From Mixta theicola (GTDB lineage: Bacteria; Pseudomonadota; Gammaproteobacteria; Enterobacterales; Enterobacteriaceae): DNA of 64,000 bases. This document shows positions 8,480 to 18,866 of the stretch, piece by piece. The notes under the pieces were generated by a model. It saw only the letters and a list, made by a program, of their open reading frames with translations, searched no databases and was not told the DNA's origin. The stretch spans positions 248,001 through 312,000 of the forward strand of contig NZ_NWUO01000002.1 of assembly GCF_002895925.1 (NCBI RefSeq), given 5' to 3'. Position 1 is the first letter of the stretch, and every line of letters starts with the position of its first letter. The translations under genes and the position numbers were made by a program.

Positions 8480-9916
8480 TTAACTAAACTGCAAATAGGC
8501 CACGTGGGTTTGCAGATACTCTTCCAGGCCGTGACGTCCGTCCGCGCCGCCAATTCCTGACTTACGCCAGCCCGCATGGAAACCCTGCATCGCCTCAAAA
8601 TTTTCCCGGTTGATATAGGTTTCGCCAAATTTTAACTGGCGCAGGGCGGTCATCGCGGTATTAAGGTTTTGCGTATAAAGCGAGGAGGTCAGGCCATATT
8701 CGCTGTCGTTAGCCAGCGCAATCGCCTCGTCCAGCGTGCGGAAAGTGGCAACCGGCAATACCGGGCCAAAGATCTCTTCCTGCATAATCGTCATATCCTG
8801 TTTAACAGCGCTCAGAATAGTGGGCTGAAAGAAGTAGCCGGTCTCACCGGCCCGTTTGCCGCCGGTGATGAGCTGAGCGCCCTGTTGTAGCGCATGCGCC
8901 ACTTTTTCTTCCACGCGCTGCAGGGCGGCGGCATTGATCAGCGGCCCCATATCAACGTCACGCCGTTCAGCCGGATTACCCCAGGTTATTGCGCTGAACG
9001 CCGCCGTCAGGCGCGTCATAAAGGCGTCATAGATGCCTTCCTGCACGTAAACACGCTCTGCGCAGTTACACACCTGACCGGAATTGATGATGCGCGAGCT
9101 GACAATCGCTTTCACCGCCAGGTCAAGATCGGCATCGTCCATCACAATCGCGGGCGCTTTGCCGCCCAGCTCAAGCGACACCTTAGTGACGTTCTGCGCC
9201 GCCGCCGTCATGGTCTGGATACCGGCATTGACGCTGCCGGTCAGGCTGACCATTCCCACTTTCGGATTGGCGGCCAGCTCCTGACCGACCACCGGACCAT
9301 AGCCGAAAACAATATTAAACACGCCTTTAGGCAGGCCCACCTGCTGCACGATTTCTGCAAAAATCACCGCGTTGAGCGGGGTAACTTCGCTTGGCTTCAG
9401 CACAATCGTGTTGCCGGTGATCAGCGCCGGCGCCGCTTTACGCGCGATCAGAAAGAAAGGAAAGTTCCACGGCAAAATGCCGGTGGTGACGCCAATCGCC
9501 TTTTTAAAAACGAAAATATTTTCGTTAGGGCGATCGCTCTGCACAATTTCGCCCTCATAACGGCGCGCCCACTCCGCCATATAGTCGAGATAGTCGGCGG
9601 TGAACAGCACTTCGGTTTGCGCCAGACCCTGGGTTTTGCCGCCTTCGGCAACGATCGTCGCGGTCAGCTCCGGCTCGCGCTGGCGTATTGCGGCGGCTAT
9701 TTTATGCAGCCAGACGCCGCGCTCTACCGCTGGCAGCGCTTCCCATTGCGGCTGCGCGGCTTCAGCCGCATCGATAGCGCGCTGCGCATCTTCGCGGCTG
9801 CCTTCCGGCACCTGCGCAATCACGGCTTCCGTTGCCGGGTTGATCACATCAATCCATGCGCCCTGATGAGACTGAAATTCGCCGTCGATATACATTTGTT
9901 TTTGAATGGTTGCCAT
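8480..9916 (-). CDS. aldA: Lactaldehyde dehydrogenase AldA
   Basis: An NAD-dependent aldehyde dehydrogenase of 478 residues that matches E. coli AldA through most of its length, including PMYIDG-type N-terminus, EWARRYEGEIVQSDRPNENI, GILPWNFPFFLIARK, VSLELGGKAPAIVMDDADL, the catalytic-cysteine loop SGQVCNCAERVYV and the C-terminal NRENFEAMQGFHAGWRKSG. It oxidises L-lactaldehyde, the product of rhamnulose-1-phosphate cleavage, to L-lactate in the cytoplasm, and also glycolaldehyde. Here it sits directly beside rhaT and the rest of the rhamnose genes, whereas in E. coli aldA is elsewhere; this location fits a dedicated role in rhamnose use. Gene is complete with ATG start and terminator. Confidence 0.93.
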   Translation of the reverse strand: MATIQKQMYIDGEFQSHQGAWIDVINPATEAVIAQVPEGSREDAQRAIDAAEAAQPQWEALPAVERGVWLHKIAAAIRQREPELTATIVAEGGKTQGLAQTEVLFTADYLDYMAEWARRYEGEIVQSDRPNENIFVFKKAIGVTTGILPWNFPFFLIARKAAPALITGNTIVLKPSEVTPLNAVIFAEIVQQVGLPKGVFNIVFGYGPVVGQELAANPKVGMVSLTGSVNAGIQTMTAAAQNVTKVSLELGGKAPAIVMDDADLDLAVKAIVSSRIINSGQVCNCAERVYVQEGIYDAFMTRLTAAFSAITWGNPAERRDVDMGPLINAAALQRVEEKVAHALQQGAQLITGGKRAGETGYFFQPTILSAVKQDMTIMQEEIFGPVLPVATFRTLDEAIALANDSEYGLTSSLYTQNLNTAMTALRQLKFGETYINRENFEAMQGFHAGWRKSGIGGADGRHGLEEYLQTHVAYLQFS

Positions 9917-10313
9917 GCGTCAGCTCTCCGTTATCAATTCTGCTTCTTCTGGTTAATAAAAAGATATGCAATTGTTGAATGTTGCCACCTTGACCTGAGC
10001 GCAGGGATTTAACCTTCCGCTGAATGCCATCCCATTTTATGAACTGGCAAAAATACACGGGTTGACCTGACGTCGCTGGCATAACCTGAAATTAATCTTG
10101 CGCAGCAATGATTTAGCGCCTAATGCGCCGGCAAGGGCGCGGCAGGGACATTGTAGTGAATTTGTGATCGTCATCGCGGGCACCTGCTGTTTTTTGCCAC
10201 TACGGTTCGCAGGCGGGCAGTCAGCGAAAGGCTGGTGGGGAAATGAACTCTTTAGACTCGCGGTAACCGGGAGAGCCTTCTCCTGCTGGCCTCAACCTTA
10301 CTAAGGAATAACG
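9917..10313. promoter_or_regulatory. aldA/rhaT divergent regulatory region
   Basis: About 400 bases without a gene. It should hold the promoters for aldA (minus) and rhaT (plus). A CRP-like half site TGTGATCGTCATCGCG lies at 10163-10178 (7 of 10 consensus positions), and CTTTAGACT at 10250-10258 contains a TAGACT -10 like that of rhamnose promoters. RhaS half sites are likely between them but could not be assigned by eye. Confidence 0.5.
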
Positions 10314-11348
10314 ATGAACAACGCAATCCTTGCCGGCATTCTCTGGCATCTGGTCGGCGCTGCCAGCGCCGCCTGTTTTTATGCCCCTTTTAAACGGGTC
10401 AGACACTGGTCATGGGAAACAATGTGGTCAGTGGGCGGCGTGATGTCATGGTTGATTCTGCCATGGGCCGTTAGCGCGGTGCTGCTGCCTGATTTCTGGG
10501 GATACTTTCAACAGTTCAGTTTGTCGCAGCTGCTGCCGGTGTTTTTGTTTGGCGCAATGTGGGGGATAGGCAACATTAACTACGGGTTAACAATGCGCTA
10601 TCTTGGCATGTCGATGGGTATTGGTATCGCCATCGGGATTACGCTGGTGGTGGGTACGCTGATGACGCCACTCCTGCAGGGGCGTTTTATGGTGCTGTTC
10701 AGCTCCGCTGGCGGACGTATGACGCTGCTGGGCGTGCTGATTGCGCTGGTCGGCGTGATCATCGTTTCCCGCGCCGGTTTCCTGAAAGAACGTGCGCTGG
10801 GCATCAGTGCGGAAGAGTTCAACCTGAAAAAGGGCCTGGTGCTGGCGGTGCTGTGCGGTATTTTTTCCGCCGGGATGTCATTTGCTATGGATGCGGCAAA
10901 ACCAATGCACGAGGCTGCCGCTGCCGCCGGGATTAATCCGCTCTACGTGGCGCTGCCGAGCTATGTGGTGATCATGGGCGGTGGGGCGCTGGTGAATCTG
11001 GCATATTGCTTTGTGCGGCTGGCGGTGAAGCCGTCGCTGTCGATCAAAGCCGATTTCTCACTGGCGAAGCCGCTGCTGGGCGCGAATATCGCCTTTGCTA
11101 TGCTCGGCGGCCTGATGTGGTATCTGCAGTTCTTTTTCTATGCCTGGGGCCACGCCAATATTCCGGCGCAGTATGACTTTGTCAGCTGGATGCTGCACAT
11201 GAGCCTGTATGTGCTGTGCGGCGGCATTGTCGGGTTGCTGATGAAAGAGTGGCATGCGGTAGGCCGTCGTCCGGTCAGGGTGCTGTCCGTGGGTTGTCTG
11301 GTAATTATTCTGGCGGCGAACGTGGTCGGTATGGGAATGGCCGGTTAA
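10314..11348 (+). CDS. rhaT: L-rhamnose/H+ symporter RhaT
   Basis: A 344-residue inner-membrane proton symporter for L-rhamnose. The sequence has ten hydrophobic segments and follows E. coli RhaT closely: [19 protein letters not shown] at the N-terminus, [20 protein letters not shown], and [19 protein letters not shown] near the C-terminus. AAGGA lies eight bases before the ATG. Its stop faces that of rhaR across a 128-base gap containing a hairpin. Expected regulation is activation by RhaS with CRP. Start and end both match the family length. Confidence 0.95.
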   Translation: MNNAILAGILWHLVGAASAACFYAPFKRVRHWSWETMWSVGGVMSWLILPWAVSAVLLPDFWGYFQQFSLSQLLPVFLFGAMWGIGNINYGLTMRYLGMSMGIGIAIGITLVVGTLMTPLLQGRFMVLFSSAGGRMTLLGVLIALVGVIIVSRAGFLKERALGISAEEFNLKKGLVLAVLCGIFSAGMSFAMDAAKPMHEAAAAAGINPLYVALPSYVVIMGGGALVNLAYCFVRLAVKPSLSIKADFSLAKPLLGANIAFAMLGGLMWYLQFFFYAWGHANIPAQYDFVSWMLHMSLYVLCGGIVGLLMKEWHAVGRRPVRVLSVGCLVIILAANVVGMGMAG

Positions 11349-11356
11349 CCGGCGGG

Positions 11357-11383
11357 CGGCCTGGCTGCAGTAGAACCAGGCCG
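11357..11383. terminator. Hairpin between convergent rhaT and rhaR
   Basis: CGGCCTGG and CCAGGCCG pair around a twelve-base loop, eight bases after the rhaT stop. There is no clear T tract, so it may act with Rho or only protect the 3' end. Confidence 0.45.
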
Positions 11384-11428
11384 CTCCCAGACTCAGGCCG
11401 TTGCAGCGTTCGGGTGGTTAAAGGGAAA

Positions 11429-11464
11429 GGGCCAGCGGTAAAGTTCGGGCCAGCGGTTAAACAG
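11429..11464. repeat. Imperfect 18-bp tandem repeat
   Basis: GGGCCAGCGGTAAAGTTC is followed directly by GGGCCAGCGGTTAAACAG; a third, weaker copy may lie just upstream. The repeat is in the short gap between rhaT and rhaR and has no evident function. Confidence 0.5.
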
Positions 11465-11476
11465 ACCAGGGCCGGG

Positions 11477-12346
11477 CTATTTTTGCTGTTCCGGCAGCAG
11501 CTGTAGTTTGCCGGGACGTTCAAAGCGCTGGCGCCAGGCGCTGGGGGTAAAGCCGGTTTCGCGCGTAAAGACGGCGGAAAAGTAGTTGCTGTCATCAAAG
11601 CCGCAGCGGGCCGCCACTTCACCAATCAGTAAGGCCGTATTGCGCAGCAGATATTTAGCCTGGCACAGCTGCAGCTGGCGCAGGTAATGGCCAATAGTCA
11701 TACCGGTTTGCTGACGAAACAGCTGCTTCAGGGCGCGCTCGCTTAGCCGGTTATGCTGGCAAAAGGCGGCAAGATCGAAGGAACGGGCGGTGCTGGCCTG
11801 AATGGCGGACATCAGCAGATCGAGCTGTTCGCCTTCCGGCAGCTCGCCGGCGCGCTCGGCCACGTAGCGATGACGCCGCAGGATAAGCGCCAGCTGCAGA
11901 AACAGCGCCTCCGCCAGCTGCATGGAGAGCATATCGGTTTTACGGCTTTCCTGCTCCAGCTGCAAAATCACGCCGCGCGCCAGCGCCATGCCGCGCGTGG
12001 TTAATCGCCAGTGGGCGCGATAGTCCGCGTCATCCAGCGGCAACAGCTGGCTCCAGTCCAGCCCCAGCCGAAAGCGCTCCGGGCAATAAAGTATATTATC
12101 CAGCACCAGGTCGTTTACTGATTCATAGCTGTGGCAGTCGCTGTGCTGGATATAAAACAGATCGCCGCAGGTCACCAGCCAGGGGCGATCGTTAAGCACA
12201 TGCAGACCGTTACCGCGCCAGACGATAACGATCTCGCTGAATTCATGGCGATGGGGCGGAAAAGAGGGCTGCGGCGCACGGTCGGCTACCGCCACCGGCA
12301 TCGCTTCAGAGGGAAAATAGTCCGCCTTCGCCAGGATTAACCCCAT
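11477..12346 (-). CDS. rhaR: Rhamnose regulon activator RhaR
   Basis: A 289-residue AraC/XylS-family activator. An N-terminal cupin ([27 protein letters not shown]) binds L-rhamnose, and the C-terminal 100 residues contain two helix-turn-helix units, the second in [30 protein letters not shown]. In E. coli RhaR activates rhaSR transcription. It lies 12 bases after rhaS with AGGAGA before its ATG, so the two form the usual rhaSR operon, divergent from rhaBADM. The distinction from RhaS rests on gene order and on the motif [21 protein letters not shown], both as in the E. coli protein. Confidence 0.92.
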   Translation of the reverse strand: MGLILAKADYFPSEAMPVAVADRAPQPSFPPHRHEFSEIVIVWRGNGLHVLNDRPWLVTCGDLFYIQHSDCHSYESVNDLVLDNILYCPERFRLGLDWSQLLPLDDADYRAHWRLTTRGMALARGVILQLEQESRKTDMLSMQLAEALFLQLALILRRHRYVAERAGELPEGEQLDLLMSAIQASTARSFDLAAFCQHNRLSERALKQLFRQQTGMTIGHYLRQLQLCQAKYLLRNTALLIGEVAARCGFDDSNYFSAVFTRETGFTPSAWRQRFERPGKLQLLPEQQK

Positions 12347-12358
12347 GCTGTTCTCCTG

Positions 12359-13183
12359 TTACCACATCTGCTGCCGCTCGGCGCGCGGCGCGCAGCCAAA
12401 TTCACGACGAAACAGCGTCGAAAAGTGATTACTGTCGCCAAAGCCGCACTGAAACGCAATATCCGTAATCCGCATTTCGCTGTGGCGCAGCAGGTGACGC
12501 GCCTGTAAAAGGCGCAGCCGGTTAAGATAGCGCTGCGGCGTGCTGCCGGTTTGCTGTTTAAGCTGGCGGTGCAGGGTACGCAGCGAAAGCGAAAAGCGAT
12601 CGGCCAGCGCATCCCAGTCAATATCTTCGCTGTAGTGTTCGTTAAGCCAGTCAAGCAGGCGCAGCAGGCGGGCTTCCTGCGCATCGCTCTCCTGTTCCCG
12701 GCAGCCCTGGCGCAGCAGAACCAGCAGCTGCATAAAGGTTAGCTCCTGTTGCACGCGCTGCTCCATCGCATCGCTGCCGTCAGGCTCCTGCAACTGCGCC
12801 ACCAGCGTTTTCGCCTGCGCCATTACCCGATTACTGATGCGCCAGTGGGAAGGGTAACGGCCATCGCACTCCTGCGGCAGTAAATCCTGCAGCCCGGTAA
12901 GGAAGCGAAACGCCTGCGGGCCACGCCACAGCACATTAGTCAGGAATAAATTTTCCGTCTGCTCATACAGATGCCGATCGTGATCGCGTACAAAACAAAC
13001 GCAGCCGCCGCACAACGACTGTGGCTGGCCGTTAAAAATATGAATGCCCGCACCCTGTTCCACCAGGACGATTTCATGAAAATCATGGTGATGCTCAGGA
13101 AAAACGCCCTGCGGCGCACGAGGTTCAATCGCTACCGGCAGATCGCCATTCGGAAAAAAATCGGCGCTATGTAATACGGTCAT
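12359..13183 (-). CDS. rhaS: Rhamnose regulon activator RhaS
   Basis: A 274-residue AraC-family activator of rhaBAD and rhaT. The cupin effector domain has [20 protein letters not shown]; the C-terminal DNA-binding domain has [20 protein letters not shown] and [24 protein letters not shown], the two helix-turn-helix elements. It starts 298 bases from rhaB in the opposite direction, as in E. coli. Length is about that of the E. coli protein (278). The last residues ([10 protein letters not shown]) differ from the usual end, without any sign of truncation. Confidence 0.92.
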   Translation of the reverse strand: MTVLHSADFFPNGDLPVAIEPRAPQGVFPEHHHDFHEIVLVEQGAGIHIFNGQPQSLCGGCVCFVRDHDRHLYEQTENLFLTNVLWRGPQAFRFLTGLQDLLPQECDGRYPSHWRISNRVMAQAKTLVAQLQEPDGSDAMEQRVQQELTFMQLLVLLRQGCREQESDAQEARLLRLLDWLNEHYSEDIDWDALADRFSLSLRTLHRQLKQQTGSTPQRYLNRLRLLQARHLLRHSEMRITDIAFQCGFGDSNHFSTLFRREFGCAPRAERQQMW

Positions 13184-13356
13184 GATGCGTCCTTATTTAC
13201 CTCTGTGTGACCGATACTAACCAGCAGGCGCTTAACTTACCTTGAATTTTGCACCGCAAAACAGGGTTAACCGGTTAATTTTTCCAGAAACAGCTGGAAA
13301 ACTTCAGAATTGCGGCAAGGGTCACACCGTGTTACGGCAACAGGGAAAAATGGATT

Positions 13357-13372
13357 TGTGAGCTGCTTCACG
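13357..13372. promoter_or_regulatory. CRP site in the rhaS-rhaB intergenic region
   Basis: TGTGAGCTGCTTCACG matches the CRP core TGTGA-N6-TCACA at nine of ten positions. It lies about 110 bases before the rhaB start, between the divergent rhaSR and rhaBADM units. This matches the known dependence of rhamnose genes on CRP. Confidence 0.7.
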
Positions 13373-13409
13373 TCCTTCTTTACGCCCCTGCCAGCCGGAT
13401 AAAAGATTG

Positions 13410-13455
13410 GCACTCTCAGCAAGGTGCAGAATTCACAGCTTTTTACACTGGTGAG
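13410..13455 (+). promoter_or_regulatory. rhaBADM promoter
   Basis: The block GAATTCACAGCTTTTTACAC followed by TGG corresponds closely to the E. coli rhaBAD promoter, where the -10 is TAGACT; here the -10 reads TACACT at 13444-13449. RhaS half-sites are expected just upstream, overlapping the -35. The assignment is by recalled similarity to E. coli. Confidence 0.6.
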
Positions 13456-13480
13456 CATGTTTCATCAGGAAGCGAATCTT

Positions 13481-14953
13481 ATGACGCACCGCAATTTTGT
13501 TGCCATCGATCTCGGCGCCTCCAGCGGCCGTATTATGCTGGCGCGCTACCAGCCGGAGACGCAGGCGCTAACGCTGGAGCAGGTTAGCCGCTTTGCTAAT
13601 CAACGTTGTCAGATTGACGGATATGACTGCTGGGATATTGACGCGCTGGAGCAGGCGATTCGTGATGGTCTGGAGCAGCTGCTGGAGAGCGGCGTTGTGC
13701 CGGACAGTATCGGCATCGATACCTGGGGCGTAGATATGATCATGCTCGACCAGGCGGGCAAACGCGTCGGCCTGCCGGTTTCCTATCGCGATAAGCGCAC
13801 TCACGGCATGATGGCGCAGGCGCAGCGCGAGCTGGGCCGCGATCTTATCTGGCAGCACACCGGCATTCAGTTCCTGCCGTTTAATACCCTTTATCAGCTG
13901 CGCGCCTTCAGCCAGGCGCATCCTGACCAGCGGGATCGCGTTGCGCATGCCCTGATGATCCCGGATTATCTGCAGTACCGTTTGACCGGTCAGCTGAACT
14001 GGGAATACACCAACGCCAGCACCACGCAGCTGCTTAACCTGGCTACCGGCGAGTGGGACAGCGCGCTGCTGAACTGGGCAGGCGCGCGCGCCGAGTGGTT
14101 TGGCAGGCCGCGGTTACCCGGCACGCCGGTGGGAGAATGGCAGAGCCGCAGCGGATTACGTATTCCGGTCGTGGCCGTCGCCACGCACGATACCGCCAGC
14201 GCAGTGTTGGCGACGCCGTTAACCGGCAACGACGAGGCGTATCTTTGCTCAGGCACCTGGTCGCTGTTGGGCTTTGAAAGCCGGACGCCGTTTAATAACG
14301 GCGCTGCGCTGGAGACCAATATCACCAATGAAGGCGGCGCGGAAGGGCGCTATCGCGTACTGAAAAATATTATGGGGCTGTGGCTGCTGCAGCGCGTCTG
14401 CGATGAACTGCAAATCGCTGACCTTTGCGCGTTGATTGATGAGGCCGCACATTATCCCGCCTGCCTGTCAATTATCGACGCCAACGATGCGCGTTTTATC
14501 AATCCGGCCAGCATGGTGCGGGAAATTCAGGATGCCTGCGTAGAGCAGGCGATGCCGGTACCGCACAGTCCGGTTGCGCTGGCACGCTGTATTTTCGATA
14601 GCCTGGCGCTGCTTTATCGTCAGGTGAGCGAAGAGCTGGCCGCGCTACGCGGCGCGGCCTTTAAGCGCCTGCATATTGTGGGCGGCGGCAGTCAGAACCC
14701 GCTGCTGAATCAGCTGTGCGCCAACGCCTGCCAGTTGCCGATTAGCATCGGTCCGATTGAAGCCTCGACGCTGGGCAACATTGGCAGCCAGCTTATCGCC
14801 CACGGCGAAATGGCGGATGTAAACGCCTTCCGTCGCTGCGTCGCGCAAAATTTTCCTTCTCATCTTATTCAACCTAACTCAGACAGCGCGCTAACCGACG
14901 GCTGGTCGCGTTTTCAGGCGCTGAAACAACCGCGTAAGGAACTATGCTTATGA
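13481..14953 (+). CDS. rhaB: Rhamnulokinase RhaB
   Basis: A 490-residue FGGY-family sugar kinase that phosphorylates L-rhamnulose at C1 with ATP. The N-terminal phosphate loop is [18 protein letters not shown]; later blocks are [45 protein letters not shown] and [19 protein letters not shown], the last being the adenosine-binding region. The frame opens 57 bases earlier, but ATG 13481 gives the family N-terminus and length (489 in E. coli), with AGGAAG upstream. Its stop overlaps the rhaA start by ATGA. First gene of rhaBADM. Confidence 0.95.
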   Translation: MTHRNFVAIDLGASSGRIMLARYQPETQALTLEQVSRFANQRCQIDGYDCWDIDALEQAIRDGLEQLLESGVVPDSIGIDTWGVDMIMLDQAGKRVGLPVSYRDKRTHGMMAQAQRELGRDLIWQHTGIQFLPFNTLYQLRAFSQAHPDQRDRVAHALMIPDYLQYRLTGQLNWEYTNASTTQLLNLATGEWDSALLNWAGARAEWFGRPRLPGTPVGEWQSRSGLRIPVVAVATHDTASAVLATPLTGNDEAYLCSGTWSLLGFESRTPFNNGAALETNITNEGGAEGRYRVLKNIMGLWLLQRVCDELQIADLCALIDEAAHYPACLSIIDANDARFINPASMVREIQDACVEQAMPVPHSPVALARCIFDSLALLYRQVSEELAALRGAAFKRLHIVGGGSQNPLLNQLCANACQLPISIGPIEASTLGNIGSQLIAHGEMADVNAFRRCVAQNFPSHLIQPNSDSALTDGWSRFQALKQPRKELCL

Positions 14954-16206
14954 CCAGGCTTACAGAACAGGCTTTTGAACTGGCGAAACAGCGATATGCT
15001 GATAACGGCGTCGATGTCGAGGCCGCAATGAATCAGCTGGATACCATCCCGGTATCCATGCATTGCTGGCAAGGGGACGACGTGCGCGGTTTCGAAAACC
15101 CACAGGGCGCGCTGACCGGCGGTATTCAGGCCACCGGTAACTATCCGGGCCGCGCGCGTAACGCGCTTGAGCTGCGGGCGGATGTCGATGTTGCGCTGGG
15201 GCTTATCCCTGGACCGAAGCGTTTTAATCTGCATGCCATTTATCTGGAAAGCGATGGACCGGTGGATCGTAATGAGATCGAACCGCAACACTTCGCCAAC
15301 TGGGTCACCTGGGCTAAAGAGCGTCAGCTGGGGCTCGATTTTAACCCGACCTGTTTTTCTCATCCGCTGAGCGCCGACGGCTTTACGCTATCGCACGAGG
15401 ATGATCATATCCGTCAGTTCTGGATCGATCACTGCAAAGCGAGCCGTAAGGTTTCCGCCTGGTTCGGCGAGCAGCTGGGTACGCCGTCGGTCATGAATAT
15501 CTGGGTGCCGGACGGCATGAAAGACCTGACCGTCGATCGTCTGGCGCCGCGCCAGCGGCTGATGCAGGCGCTGGATGAGGTGCTGGCCGAGAAGCTTGAT
15601 CCGGCGCATCATATCGATGCCGTTGAAAGCAAGCTGTTCGGCATCGGCGCGGAAAGCTACACGGTAGGCTCCAACGAATTCTACCTGGGCTACGCCACCA
15701 GCCGTCAGACTGCCCTGACGCTGGACGCGGGCCATTTCCATCCCACCGAAATGATCTCCGACAAAATCTCCACCGTGATGCTGTATGTACCGCGCCTGCT
15801 GCTGCACGTCAGCCGCCCGGTTCGCTGGGACAGCGACCATGTCGTGCTGCTGGATGATGAAACCCAGGCGATAGCGCATGAGATCGTGCGGCAGAAGCTG
15901 TTCGATAAAGTCCATATCGGCCTTGATTTCTTCGATGCCTCGATTAACCGGATCGCTGCCTGGGTTATCGGTACGCGTAACGCCAAAAAAGCGCTGCTGC
16001 GCGCGCTGCTGGAGCCAACCGATAAGCTGCGCGCCATTGAATCTGCCGGCGACTACACCACGCGTCTGGCATTGCTGGAAGAGCAAAAATCGCTGCCGTG
16101 GCAGGCGGTATGGGAAAGCTACTGCCTGCGTCACGATGTGCCGGCGGATGCTGGCTGGCTGCGCAACGTGCGCGATTATGAAGAACAGATCCTCAGTCAA
16201 CGGTAA
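14950..16206 (+). CDS. rhaA: L-rhamnose isomerase RhaA
   Basis: A 418-residue metal-dependent isomerase converting L-rhamnose to L-rhamnulose. It keeps nearly the whole E. coli sequence pattern: [91 protein letters not shown] and [18 protein letters not shown], which supply the metal and substrate ligands. Two in-frame ATGs exist, at 14944 and 14950; the second is preferred because AAGGA (14936-14940) is nine bases away and the product then begins MTRLTEQ like the E. coli enzyme. Coupled to rhaB by overlap; rhaD follows after 11 bases. Confidence 0.95.
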   Translation: MTRLTEQAFELAKQRYADNGVDVEAAMNQLDTIPVSMHCWQGDDVRGFENPQGALTGGIQATGNYPGRARNALELRADVDVALGLIPGPKRFNLHAIYLESDGPVDRNEIEPQHFANWVTWAKERQLGLDFNPTCFSHPLSADGFTLSHEDDHIRQFWIDHCKASRKVSAWFGEQLGTPSVMNIWVPDGMKDLTVDRLAPRQRLMQALDEVLAEKLDPAHHIDAVESKLFGIGAESYTVGSNEFYLGYATSRQTALTLDAGHFHPTEMISDKISTVMLYVPRLLLHVSRPVRWDSDHVVLLDDETQAIAHEIVRQKLFDKVHIGLDFFDASINRIAAWVIGTRNAKKALLRALLEPTDKLRAIESAGDYTTRLALLEEQKSLPWQAVWESYCLRHDVPADAGWLRNVRDYEEQILSQR

Positions 16207-16217
16207 GGATGTCACTT

Positions 16218-17059
16218 ATGCAATCGATTCTTTCTTCCTGGTTTGTCCAGGGAATGGTAAAGGCCACCAGCGACATGTGGCTAAAAGGCTGGGATGAGCG
16301 CAACGGCGGCAATGTGACTATGCGCCTGCTGCCGGAAGAGGTCGCCGCGTTCGAACAGGATTTTGTCGCTGAGCCGCGCTGCATCGAACTGAGCCGTCGG
16401 CGCCGGGGCTGGCTAATGACTGGTTTATCGTTACCGGTTCCGGCAAGTTCTTCCGCAATGTTCAGCTCGATCCCGCTGACTGTCTGGCGCTGCTGCAGGT
16501 GGATGATAAAGGCCTCTCCTATAAAATTCACTGGGGACTGGTGAACGGCGGCGTGCCAACCTCTGAGCTGGCCTCGCATTTCCAGTCGCACAGCGTACGC
16601 AAACAGCTGACCAACGGCGCCGATCGGGTAATTATGCACTGCCACGCCACTAACTTTATGGCGTTGAGCTATGTGGTGGAGCTGGACTCGGCGCGTTTCA
16701 CCCGCCTGCTGTGGGAAGGCAGCACCGAATGCCTGGTGGTTTTCCCTGATGGCGTAGGCATTGTGCCCTGGATGGTGCCCGGCACCGATGAAATTGGCGA
16801 TGCCACCGCCGGACAGATGCAGTCGCACAGCCTGGTGATGTGGCCTTTCCACGGTATTTTCGGCGCGGGACCGACGCTGGATGAAACCTTTGGCCTGATC
16901 GACACCGCCGAGAAATCGTCGGAAGTGCTGGTGAAGGTGATTTCTATGGGCGGGCTGCGCCAGAGCATTACCACAGAGCAGCTGGTGGCGCTGGGTAAAC
17001 GGTTTAACGTTAATCCGTGGCAGGCAGCGCTGGATACGGGACCGGCCAATGTTGCGTAA
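16218..17059 (+). pseudogene. rhaD: Rhamnulose-1-phosphate aldolase RhaD, frameshifted
   Basis: RhaD is a zinc aldolase cutting L-rhamnulose 1-phosphate into dihydroxyacetone phosphate and L-lactaldehyde. The frame from ATG 16218 (AAGGA nine bases upstream) gives [26 protein letters not shown] and is good through EPRCIELSR. The family sequence then continues in the next frame as [20 protein letters not shown] through VIMHCHATN (zinc histidines), [17 protein letters not shown] and [10 protein letters not shown] to the stop at 17059. One missing base, best placed beside C16398 (a C restoring an Arg-Pro-Ala reading), explains everything. With that base the protein would have 280 residues, versus 274 in E. 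coli. Either the gene is broken in this strain or the assembly lacks one base. All downstream catalytic residues remain. Confidence 0.88.
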
Positions 17060-17363
17060 AGCCTTTGTGATGCAGGTGTATCCACACTGCCATGAAGCCT
17101 ATCAGCAGCGCCACTCACCTGTCTGGCCTGAGCTGGAGCAGACGTTAAAGGCGCACGGGGCGCATCATTACAGCATTTTTCTGGATGAGCAGCGCAACCT
17201 GCTGTTTGCTTACGTGGAGATCGAATCGGAAGAGCGCTGGGAAGCGGTAGCGCAGACTGAGATATGTCAACGCTGGTGGGCATCAATGCGCGAGCTTATG
17301 CCCGCTAATGCGGATAACAGTCCGGTGAGCCAGCCGCTGAAGCCGGTATTTTACCTGGAGTAG
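17049..17363 (+). CDS. rhaM: L-rhamnose mutarotase RhaM
   Basis: A 104-residue dimeric ferredoxin-like enzyme that interconverts alpha- and beta-L-rhamnose, giving RhaA its preferred anomer. It follows the E. coli protein closely: [79 protein letters not shown]. The conserved Tyr, His and Trp-Trp pair of the active site are visible. It overlaps the rhaD end by 11 bases, so it is the last gene of rhaBADM and is followed by a strong terminator. Confidence 0.95.
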   Translation: MLRKAFVMQVYPHCHEAYQQRHSPVWPELEQTLKAHGAHHYSIFLDEQRNLLFAYVEIESEERWEAVAQTEICQRWWASMRELMPANADNSPVSQPLKPVFYLE

Positions 17364-17410
17364 CGGGCAGGTTAAGGCTTGCCAGCACGGCGGTAAACGC
17401 GACCAGTAAA

Positions 17411-17441
17411 AAAGGGGCCTGATGGCCCCTTATTTTTTTAG
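17411..17441. terminator. Bidirectional terminator between rhaM and sotB
   Basis: GGGGCC-TGAT-GGCCCC is preceded by a run of A and followed by TTATTTTTTTA, so it can end both rhaBADM on the plus strand and sotB on the minus strand. Confidence 0.85.
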
Positions 17442-17442
17442 G

Positions 17443-18624
17443 TTAACCGTTGCTACGCAGCTGCGGATAGCGCCGGAAAATAAAGATGCACCAGAACAGC
17501 GCCAGCAGGCCAATGATTGCGCCGACATTGCCGACATCCGCCATTTTAGAATGCAGGCTGACCTGATTACCCAACAGCGCACCCGCGCCAATCCCGATAT
17601 TGTAGATGCCGGAAAAAAGCGACATCGCCACGTCGGTGGCGTCCGGAGCCAGCGACAGCACGCGTACCTGCATCGCCAGGCCAATCGTCATCATGCCCAT
17701 GCCCCAGATAACACACAGTACTGAGACCGCAACCGGATGAACCGCCGCGAACAGTAGCAGCCCCATGCACAGCGTAATCAGCCCGATAGCGCTAAGCAGC
17801 AGAGCGGAAGGGAATTTGTTCCCCAGCGCGCTAAAGATAATGCTGCCCACGATGCCGGCCGTGCCAAAAATCAACAGCAGGAAAGTGGTAAAGTTTTCGC
17901 CCTGCGAGGCAATTACCTGCATAAACGGCTCAATATAGCTGTAGGCGGTATAGTGCGCGGTCACTACCAGCGTAACCAGCAGATACATGCCGACCAGCGC
18001 CGGACGTCTGAACAGCATCGGTACGCTGCCAAGCGAGCCGGTATGCTCACTCGGCAGTTTCGGCAGCAGCTTAATCAGCATCAGCATTAAAACCAGCGCC
18101 GATGCGCCGATCATGCCGAAGGTAATACGCCAGCCAAGATACTGGCCGATGATCCGCCCAATCGGTACGCCCAAAACCATCGCCAGCGCGGTCCCGGTAG
18201 CCAGCATGCTGAGCGCCTGAGTTTTCTTACCGGCAGGGGCGACGCGAATCGCCAGCGAGGCGGTAATCGACCAGAAAATAGCGTGGGCCAGCGCAATGCC
18301 GATACGTGACAGCACCAGCACCCAAAAATTCCAGGCCAGCAGTGACAGAATATGACTCAGGGTGAACAGCAGGAAAATCACCGTCAGCAACAGACGACGC
18401 TCTACGTTGCGCGTCGCCAGCATCAGCGGCAACGACATCAAAGCCACCACCCAGGCATAAATGGTCAGCATAACGCCCACTTCCGGCGTGCTCATGGAAA
18501 ACGACGCGGCAATATCAGAAAGCAGGCCCACCGGTACAAACTCGGTGGTATTGAATATAAAAGCTGCGACGGCCAGCAGTACAACGCGTAGCCAGGCCGT
18601 TTTACGGGAAACAGGTGTTTGCAT
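17443..18624 (-). CDS. sotB: Sugar efflux MFS transporter SotB
   Basis: A 393-residue major facilitator superfamily exporter with twelve hydrophobic segments. It follows E. coli SotB closely: [88 protein letters not shown] and [20 protein letters not shown]. SotB exports arabinose and other sugars or sugar analogues across the inner membrane. Its position next to the rhamnose operon suggests relief of sugar stress, but this is inference. Complete gene with ATG start; promoter probably in 18625-18720. Confidence 0.93.
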   Translation of the reverse strand: MQTPVSRKTAWLRVVLLAVAAFIFNTTEFVPVGLLSDIAASFSMSTPEVGVMLTIYAWVVALMSLPLMLATRNVERRLLLTVIFLLFTLSHILSLLAWNFWVLVLSRIGIALAHAIFWSITASLAIRVAPAGKKTQALSMLATGTALAMVLGVPIGRIIGQYLGWRITFGMIGASALVLMLMLIKLLPKLPSEHTGSLGSVPMLFRRPALVGMYLLVTLVVTAHYTAYSYIEPFMQVIASQGENFTTFLLLIFGTAGIVGSIIFSALGNKFPSALLLSAIGLITLCMGLLLFAAVHPVAVSVLCVIWGMGMMTIGLAMQVRVLSLAPDATDVAMSLFSGIYNIGIGAGALLGNQVSLHSKMADVGNVGAIIGLLALFWCIFIFRRYPQLRSNG

Positions 18625-18866
18625 AGGAATAAATGGATGCCAGACGTGTTAACAGAATCGATGATTTCATCACCAAAAGGTGATTTACATCACATTTAAT
18701 GACTATTGTGGTCGATTTATAGCAAGAGTGAAACAGTGCGATAAAAAAATTATCTTCACAGAGGCTTGCCCGCTCCAACAGGGAGCGGCTGCATGGCATC
18801 CGACTCTGACGGCTAAGGAAGACTAAGCGACGCCAAAGCCTAAAATAAGCTGTGCAGTCTGAAATA

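Noticed and set aside
8894..10012. A 372-codon frame on the plus strand
   Set aside because: It lies entirely antisense to aldA and its product is rich in Arg and His with no family resemblance; a shadow of high-GC coding sequence.
15388..16215. Minus-strand 275-codon frame opposite rhaA
   Set aside because: Mirrors the rhaA codons; no start signal and no family features.
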